A stretch of DNA of 64,000 bases from Nepenthes gracilis (Eukaryota; Streptophyta; Magnoliopsida; Caryophyllales; Nepenthaceae). The DNA lies in assembly GCA_033239525.1 (NCBI GenBank), contig BSYO01000033.1:7493501-7557500 (forward strand), read 5' to 3'. The notes beneath the pieces were generated by a model. It was not told the DNA's origin and did not search any database. It was given only the letters and a program-made list of their open reading frames with translations. Positions 57,049 through 64,000 of the stretch are shown here, in pieces (position 1 is the stretch's first letter; each line of letters starts with the position of its first letter). A program made the translations under genes and the position numbers.

Positions 57049-60000
57049 TGTGAGGTTTTGGTTTTAAATATAATAATTAGGAGGTAATTATACTAATATA
57101 ATCAAAATTAGGTTTAAAGTATTTGAAAAATTAAGTATCGGAAGCGAAATAGGCATGTGGGGCTCAGTGCCTGAGGTGCCACTTGGGTGAAAATAGCAAA
57201 ATGTTGTGCCCGAAGAGCATCTGAGGCGAGGTCGAGGCGGGTTTGGTAGAACCACTGTTCCCAAGGAGCGCCCGAGGCACACCTGAGGTGCGGTTAGCAA
57301 AATGGGTCACTCAAATATCGCTCGATGGGCACTCGAGCTGTAGCCCTTTTCTTGCCTTGGCACCTGATGGCTGCTCGAGCGGAGCTGAGCACCAGTTTGG
57401 ATATAAAAGCACGTCAGGGTTTGTAACGGGCATTTTTTCGAAAAGAACGAGAGAGAGAGAAGGAGAATGCAAAGGAAGAGAGAGAAGGAGGAAAATCAAG
57501 GATCTTAGGTTTGTTTCTAGCTTCGAGCTACATGGAAAAATCGTAGATCGGGTCGAGATAAGTGCATCCATACCCCTTTCTTCCGTTCTTTCTGATTTTC
57601 GTTTTTTCTGATTTTCGTTCGATCCTTTTCGGGTATTATTATTCCGATACCCGACCCATATATGTATTTGTGATTCCCATGCCTTGATTATGCATATATA
57701 TGAATTTCATGTTCTAATTTGTGGATTAAGACCGATTTTTGTACTGAAACCCTAACCCCACGCCCAGATGAATTCTTTTTTTGGTAAGTAATTAAATTTT
57801 ATAAATGAAAAAGAAAAAAGTATAGAATTAATGTTCTATCCCCAAGTATTTTTCCAACTTGGATTTAGAACACAGACGCGGGGCATACCTCGAGCACCGT
57901 GAAAACATTTCACGAGTCCAAATTTAAGAAAAAACAACGGAATAAATAGAATTACATCCGCTTGTGGCCATCAACCAAGCCAGTCAAATAGTAGATAACA
58001 GTGTCCATACTCCTTCTAGACCTACTGCCAAATCATCCTCTCCGGAAGTGAGAGAATGCCATTCAAACAGAAACACAAATCGGTATAGTAGCAAAAACCA
58101 GATCAGCACTCCAATATTAGGTAAACCACAAACTGGCCAAATGATCCATTCCATATCTACAGGAATAGTCACAAATGAAGGTTCCCACACTGGAAACCAT
58201 CGGTCAGCAGGCAAACTCCAAATACAGCCAACCAAACGACAGCAATGAAACAGACAGAGTTACCACCTCGGTTATATAGTACCTCGGTCAAAGGTAGCTC
58301 ATCCCATAGCATACACCTCGGGAGCAATGCAACAACAAAATCATGGCCATTTGTGTCTCGGGCATTTGCCACCAACAAAGCCTTTTTCATCTCGGTTGGT
58401 TGCTAGCCATTTCTATGCAGAGCACACCGTCAGAAGCATCTCATCCCAACGCATACACATCGGTCTTCTCTACAACTCCTCAGCCGTTTACATCTAAGCA
58501 CATTTCAAGTATTTCGATCAAAAGCTGATATCTCAGGCGGTTGCATCTCGGTTCTTTCCCGATTTCTCAACCCAAAAAATCTCAGCACCTTTTTATAGCA
58601 GCACCTCGGCCATTAGCACGTCGGTTAGAAGACATCTTGATCCAAAGTAGAGTAACTCGGGTGACAACCTTCATGGCCATACAGTACCTCTCATCCCAGG
58701 AAATCAACACCCGAGAAGCAGCAAGGCATCAGTAACGATCATTTGGTGGTTACGTGGTCATGTAGGAATCACGGTAACAGTAATATCAGCATCACACAGC
58801 CTTCAGCATGTCTTCTCAGGGGCATCATGAGGGCTGGGAGCCAACTGCGAGAGAACCATCTAACACACAAATTGGTGTGCCAAGAGTTGCAAATCTGACT
58901 ACGTCTGTGAAAGGCATAAAGGCAGCACATCTACTAGGCATTCTAGCATCAGTAGCGAGACCACAAACTCCTCCAATATATATATATATTTTTTTTTGGG
59001 GGCTGCCAAACCCCAAGACCAGGCAGAGGGGCAAAAACACAAACCCAGCCCAATCCCCCCTATTTATTTTATAAACAGCGGAAAAATACCAATAGTCACA
59101 CATCCGACCCAACCACAACCCCTATTTTTTCCTTCTTTTTCAAGTAGAGGGCAAATACCAAAAGCCACACCTCCGATCCGACCACAACCCCAAATATATA
59201 ACCCCAATATATATATATATATATATATATGAATTCGGCTTTTGATTTTTGGAATTTTTGCATAAATTGGGACTAGAATATCATTACCCATATTTTATAT
59301 AAGTTAATTTATTGATTGGGTATCAAATTTGATAGTTTTATATGTATTTTCGTTTGTCAAAACCCTAGGCTGCACCTAAACCTCGTTTAAGCATTTATTC
59401 TGAGTTTTATACATAAATTGACTTAAGATTATTACTACCCATGTTTTGAATTTGATTATTTATCCATTGAATGCCCAAATTTTTGAAAATCGTATGATGT
59501 GCATAATTAGGTACTATTCACGTGCAAAGTTGCTGTTCACCCGATGCTTTTTAAGAAATTTTACATGATTACACATGGTTTAATTATTGATTAAGTTGCA
59601 TAAATATTTGCATATATTAAATTGTGAAATCTGAAAAATATTATTGTTAAGAAATTGTGAAGATAATTGATATATGGAAGCTCTAAAGTCAAATTGGACT
59701 TACGGTGGTAAGAATTTTTACATTTTCTATGTTATATGATGCTTATTTTAAAAATTAAGTCGCGAGAAGATTTAAATTTGAAAAAAAGATAAAAATCATA
59801 GAAGTATTTGGAGGAAACCCACAAATCGTTATATGAATGAATTACTCTCCCGGATGGGGAAATTGTGATGAAAGAAGTATGGTGTACTTCTCCTCAAAAT
59901 AATAAAAAATTATGAAATTAGGACCATGGATTATGTTATGGACGGTAATATCCCTTGGCATGACATGGTGTCACAAGTAGAGACTCAAGATTATATTGGC

Positions 60001-60975
60001 CGCATATCTTGACTACTTATTAGAGTGGGTGATATTCTTGATAAGTCTTAGGATATTATTGTGGAAGGATGAGGACTGCCATTGGTCTTGGGGGTACATG
60101 TGGGGATATAGATGATGGTCGAGTAGCTACTGGTATAAAATACAATCGATATGATAAATGATGGCCGAATAGATGCAGGCCTAAAATATAGCCGATACTT
60201 TAGAATGTGTAGCTTAACACGTTCATTTTCTCATTCTCCCGCTCCTTTAGCTAGTAAGGTTTACAGGTCCTAGTTCACAAAGATGAATAATTATGTATGA
60301 ATAAATTTACATCCCTAAAAAGAAGAAAAGATAAAACATGAGGATTCTATTATATTCCGAAAAGTATATTCGATCATGTCTATGTTTTCACATCCTTATT
60401 ATGCTCATATGTCTCTTTTTTACTTTATCTTACATATATTGTTATCGTATTTGTTTATATTGCACTTGTTGACCATTTGGTTCACTCTTGCTGCCTCTCA
60501 TTGCCTCTAGATTAGCACAAGCCTGTTATACCCGATGAGGTGGAGTGGATACTAGAAGTGAACTAGACTCTGGGCTTGGAAGATTATATCAAAGACTTAT
60601 ATTTTATAGTTTTGCTTAATTATGGATAATTGTATATATTTGTAATTCAATTGGGCTTATTAATGTATATTATACATAAGACAAATGATTATATAGTTTA
60701 GTTTTCACTTTATTTGGATTTATCTATACTTCCGCATAGTATTGTGGTTTGCAATAGGTACCTAATGATATTTCTCTTTGGCCAATATTGTAGTTAGATA
60801 CACAGCATTGGGGCTACAAATAAATTATGGCAATTGGATCCTATGTGAGGTTGTTGTATGTTATCGGATTTTAGGATTTTTAAATGTATTATGTTTGGTA
60901 CAAGAGATTGTACGAGTTTTTATATTGGTAGATATCTGTATTATAGACGAAACTCTACCGAATTTTCTAACGATA
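57049..60975 (+). repeat. 3' LTR of the second chromovirus-like element, interrupted
   Basis: Pairs with 49446-51880. It is split by the LINE-like insertion at 57776-59228. tataaaagca near 57401 is its TATA box. Its far end is directly followed by element D. Confidence 0.85.
57776..59228 (-). mobile_element. 1.45-kb LINE-like non-autonomous insertion with 8-bp target duplication
   Basis: Flanked by perfect ATGAATTC at 57768-57775 and 59229-59236; removing it restores the LTR as seen near 50150. The plus strand starts tttttttttggtaagtaatt, the same 3' end as the LINE at 53447, followed by a similar caagta...ccaacttgg block. The body shows no LINE coding sequence; it has many scattered cctcgg/ctcgg words, as does the LINE 3' region. 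The 5' end borders an (AT)n run. I call it a LINE-mobilised derivative or internally deleted family member. Confidence 0.82.
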
Positions 60976-60980
60976 ATGGA

Positions 60981-61423
60981 TGTTAGTTACAACCGCAATG
61001 GATAAAAATAACGGTTAACCATCCTAACGGATAACCGCCTGCCATCTATAAATTCGGATCCTCTTCACTTGAGAAGAACAACTTTACTCGACTGGAATAA
61101 GACTCGACTAGAACAAACTTAAGTTCTTTCAAACAAAGCTCTACAAAAAGTCTAGAGCGCAACTCTCTCTCTCTTAAACGAAGACACAATGAGCGCAACT
61201 CTTCTGACTCATTACACTTTAATATTTCCATCTATTCCTTTACGTTTAAGAAAAATACTGACTTGAGTATCGGAGGATATACCGAGGGGAGAGTCTCGCA
61301 AATTCTTTGACTATTATTAGTGATTGCACAAGATTTGATTAAGAGTTTACGGAGACCTAAGATTTAGAAGACCGGCAAATAAACTTCTTCATCCGTTCAA
61401 CAATCAGATCCTCGGATGCAACA
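60981..61423 (+). repeat. Probable 5' LTR of element D
   Basis: Starts tgttagttac and ends ggatgcaaca, about 443 bp, with ctataaatt (61046-61054) as TATA box. gacttgagtatcgga near 61260 resembles gacttgagtgtcggag near the end of the element C LTR. No partner LTR is in the window, so the start is an estimate. Confidence 0.65.
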
Positions 61424-61441
61424 TTGATGCCGTCTGTGAAA
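61424..61441 (+). other. Primer-binding site of element D
   Basis: ttgatgccgtctgtgaaa, the element C site with a few G-to-A changes and one cytosine change. Confidence 0.75.
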
Positions 61442-63058
61442 ATTCATAACAAAAAGTCTATTAAACACAATTTTAATAAAATAAAAAAGGACAATGGTGA
61501 TTCTAAGACAGAAGTCAGTGCACCAATTAAGGAGGCCACTTCTGGTAACAATCCTCCCAATGTTGATCGAATGGACGATCACCCTGATTTATATGTACGA
61601 GGCACTTGCTAAAGTTGTTCAAACGCTTTGTACACGATTGGATGGGGGCCAAAATGAGTCCCTTCTTCAGCCTTTCAAATCGCTACATCTAAAAAGAAGA
61701 AGAATATGGGAAGAAAATTCCCCTCAAAGAGGATTGACCACCAGGACGACCTCGGGACTAAAACGACTTCAAATGAAAAAGTCCCATTGAGACTTGTAGG
61801 TCGTTTAAGTCTTTGACTCTGAGAGGATAAGCCTGAGAGACAAAACCCTCAGTATTCTCATGACAATAGGAAACCCATGTTCTGTGGAGAACCCTCTCAT
61901 AGCAATGTCCTCCAAGGGCTATGAGTTGTCCAAGTTCACAGTCCGCTCAAACAATCATCCGAGTTGAGGGATCACCTCAATGAAAAAAAATGGTGGCTCC
62001 TCCCTGAATTGAGAAAAAAGTCAACAAAATTTGAGATTGTGTCTTTGGAGAAGACACTGCAGGAAAAATTGTTGACTCACGGCGATCTCCATTTATAATG
62101 GATATCCTTACACAATCCCTGCCGCATAAGTTTAAGATGCCTGCTTTGGAGTTATAGGATGAAAGTTCTGATCATATGAACCATCTGGATCATTTCTATA
62201 TGCTCCTAAACTTTCAAGGTTTGGATGAGGTAGCAATATGCCTTTGCTTCCCTTTGACTTTAAAAGGCGATGCCCGAGCATGGTTCTATCGCCTTCAACT
62301 AAATTCTATTCGAACTTTTTAATGTTTGGTTGATAATTTTTTATCTCAGTTTATCTCCAGTAGGAAGGAAAAAAAACAACACTGGCATTTAGCCTGTGTA
62401 AAATAAGGGCCAAATGAAGGAATAAGGAAAATTTTGTCAGTTACTACGAGCCAGGAAAATTCCCAAGCTCACCGAAGAGGTGAAGCTAAGTGCTTTTGTA
62501 TCTGCATTGGAACCCGGTGACTTTTTTAGGCACATTGCCATTGAGAACCCCAGACCTTTAGAGAGGCCGAGGCCATAGCACGAGCTTATATTGCAGTTAA
62601 GGAGGCCAACGAGGCAAAATGACTGAAAGACCAGCCCACCCCAAGTTAGCAAAGGAGAAAAGAAAAAATGGGGACAATATGGGTCCCTGAGGATCAAGAA
62701 AGTAGCAAAAGTCCGAATTGAGAAGAGGATTTAGGCTACAAGATCTGACTCCCCTTAATGGTTCCCGCACTAATATCTTGATGCAAATTTGGGATGAGAA
62801 GTTCTTTAAATGGCCGAAGGCATTAAAGAACCTAGATGATGGCGACCAGTTAAAATATTGTTATTACCATCGGTGTGGGGAATACAGTACCGAGGACTGT
62901 AGAACGCTGTAGAAGGAAATTGAAGAGCTTATCCGAAAAGGACAGCTCAACTGATTCCTGCAAAGATCCGGACAGACCTTTGGAAAAGCAGACAGAGATG
63001 AGGCTGAGCAACCAAGAGGGCAAGTTGTACCTAGCATTGTGAACATGATTTCTTTGTG
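61442..63058 (+). pseudogene. gag of element D, broken
   Basis: An N-terminal basic part (61442-61790) is followed by the capsid core near 62130-62320 (FKMPALEL-stop-DESSDHMNHLDHF, LNFQGLDEVAICLCFPLTLK, DARAWFYRLQLNS). Then at 62718-62912 comes MQIWDEKFFKWPKALKNL and the zinc knuckle YCYYHRCGEYSTEDC, where the second histidine is now tyrosine. The arrangement includes the capsid core that element B lacks. Stops and frameshifts occur in several places. Confidence 0.85.
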
Positions 63059-63149
63059 ACCCGCTCGGGATGAAATTTTGAAATTTTAATGATTGCCATC
63101 GGCCACAAAAAAATCAAGGATAGAAAATAGGGATGATGTGATTAGTTTT

Positions 63150-63640
63150 AGTGACAAAGATTTAACTAATGTAACATCATCTCTTTCTGATTCTTTGGTT
63201 GTAACCGCTCTCGTTTTGGATGGTAGTAAAGACTACCAACTAAAATGAGTATTTATTGATAATGAAAGTTTTAAGAGATTTACTTTTCTTGGATGCCTTT
63301 TTTAAATTAGGACTAAAAAAAATCAGTTAAGGATCGTAGAAGAACCATTGTATGAACTAGATAATGAACCTATGCCCGTACAAGGTGTGATCCAATTAGA
63401 AGTCATGTTGGGTACATATTCGAGGACAACCATCAAGGTGCTTTCATTCTTGGTTGTAGATCTTTCATCGGTCTACAATGCTATTCTCGGATGACTCTAT
63501 TTAACAGCATTCAGAGCTATAACTTCTATTCCACATCTAAAAGTAAAGTTTTCAACTCCATTAAACATCGGAGAGGTCCTAGGAGATCAAGTGACTGAGT
63601 GGACATGTTATTTATCTCAAGTCACTCGGACACCATGAAT
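63150..63640 (+). pseudogene. Aspartic protease of element D, broken
   Basis: SLVVTALVLDG, a stop, then VFIDNES (the active site DNGS of element A reads DNES here), FLDAFFKLGLKK after a frameshift, LYELDNEPMPVQGVIQLEVM, FLVVDLSSVYNAILG-stop, and TSIPHLKVKFSTPL. Confidence 0.85.
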
Positions 63641-63689
63641 CAACCGATCTAGGACATTGATCTCCGTGATGAGACCTCATTATTACATG

Positions 63690-64000
63690 CTCAGTCTGGA
63701 AAATCAACAAATCAGATTCCACTGAACCCTATTGATCCTGAGAAGTATGTTCAAATCGAAAATTCTTTGTCTGAGCTGTTCCGAAGTCGGCTTATCGACT
63801 TCCTTAGATAAAATTCTGACGTCTTTGCTTGGACACCTAACGACATGCCAAGAATACCAATTGAAGTAATGATCCATAAGTTAGGCCTAGATCCAAAGTA
63901 TAAACCTGTTCGGCAAAAACAAAAGAACAATTCGATCGAGAAGTTGATTGCCATTCAGGAGGAAGTGAAGAAACTCATAAATGCTAGATTTATAAGAGAA
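63690..64000 (+). pseudogene. Reverse transcriptase of element D, N-terminal part
   Basis: VQIENSLSELF, FLR-stop-NSDVFAWTPNDMPRIP, VMIHKLGLDPKYKPVRQK and KLIAIQEEVKKLINARFIRE, aligning with the same part in element A. The window ends before the active site. Confidence 0.88.

Larger units (their letters stand above)
49446..60975 (+). mobile_element. Second chromovirus-like Gypsy element with ~2.4-kb LTRs, decayed and twice invaded
   Basis: Two long repeats, 49446 to about 51880 and 57049 to about 60975 (the latter enlarged by an insertion), bracket a decayed interior. The interior ends with the NFEDKIFISGG-like coding end and an aagtgggggagatt polypurine tract, as in Del/Tekay-type elements. 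A LINE fragment lies at 53447-55660. The LTR end next to the interior was not fixed to the base. Confidence 0.85.
60981..64000 (+). mobile_element. 5' part of a Tat-type Gypsy element (element D), cut by the window end
   Basis: LTR (60981-61423), primer site, gag, protease and the start of reverse transcriptase in order on the plus strand. Protein motifs match those of element A closely. It follows the LTR end of the second chromovirus-like element within a few bases. The remainder lies outside the window. Confidence 0.85.

Overview
The window is a repeat-dominated stretch of plant nuclear DNA, most likely from a eudicot (I cannot name the species). It carries one recognisable host gene fragment, the first coding exon of a YUCCA-type flavin monooxygenase (auxin biosynthesis) at 2496-3119 on the minus strand, with a TATA box upstream. 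Almost everything else that can be identified is retrotransposon, nested in layers.

Layout. 1-2495 is AT-rich DNA with a 36-bp tandem repeat, two hairpins and a (TAA)n run. 4120-19747 is an old, deletion-riddled Ty3/Gypsy element of the Tat lineage (element A, minus strand) whose 3' LTR is split by a Ty1/Copia element of Tork type (4250-10726, minus strand, 504-bp LTRs). 21415 to about 26264 is a decayed chromovirus-like Gypsy element (plus strand), followed by an ~800-bp tandem duplication (26461-28095) and about 5.7 kb of AT-rich DNA without readable genes. 33790-40163 is a compact Tat-type element B (minus strand): LTRs, an open but shortened gag, no pol, and an antisense gene. 43445-48440 is element C (plus strand), with 1.78-kb GC-rich LTRs, a 1.44-kb interior made mostly of tandem repeats, and a perfect AAAAG target duplication. 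49446 to about 60975 is a second chromovirus-like element with ~2.4-kb LTRs; a LINE fragment sits in its interior and a 1.45-kb LINE-like derivative sits in its 3' LTR. From 60981 to the window end is the 5' part of another Tat-type element D (plus strand) with gag, protease and the start of reverse transcriptase.

The most interesting system is the antisense gene carried by Tat elements A and B between the end of gag/pol and the polypurine tract. Both copies have a Transposase_28/'putative gypsy type transposon'-like N-terminal domain, an acidic/serine-rich middle, a ~68-bp intron-like segment, a coiled coil and a shared C-terminal motif. Both are preceded by nearly the same TTTAAAC-containing box. 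B keeps this gene although it has lost all of pol. A, B and C each carry a tandem-repeat array between the gag/pol end and the polypurine tract, and the B and C arrays share sequence. No tRNA, rRNA or CRISPR feature was found.
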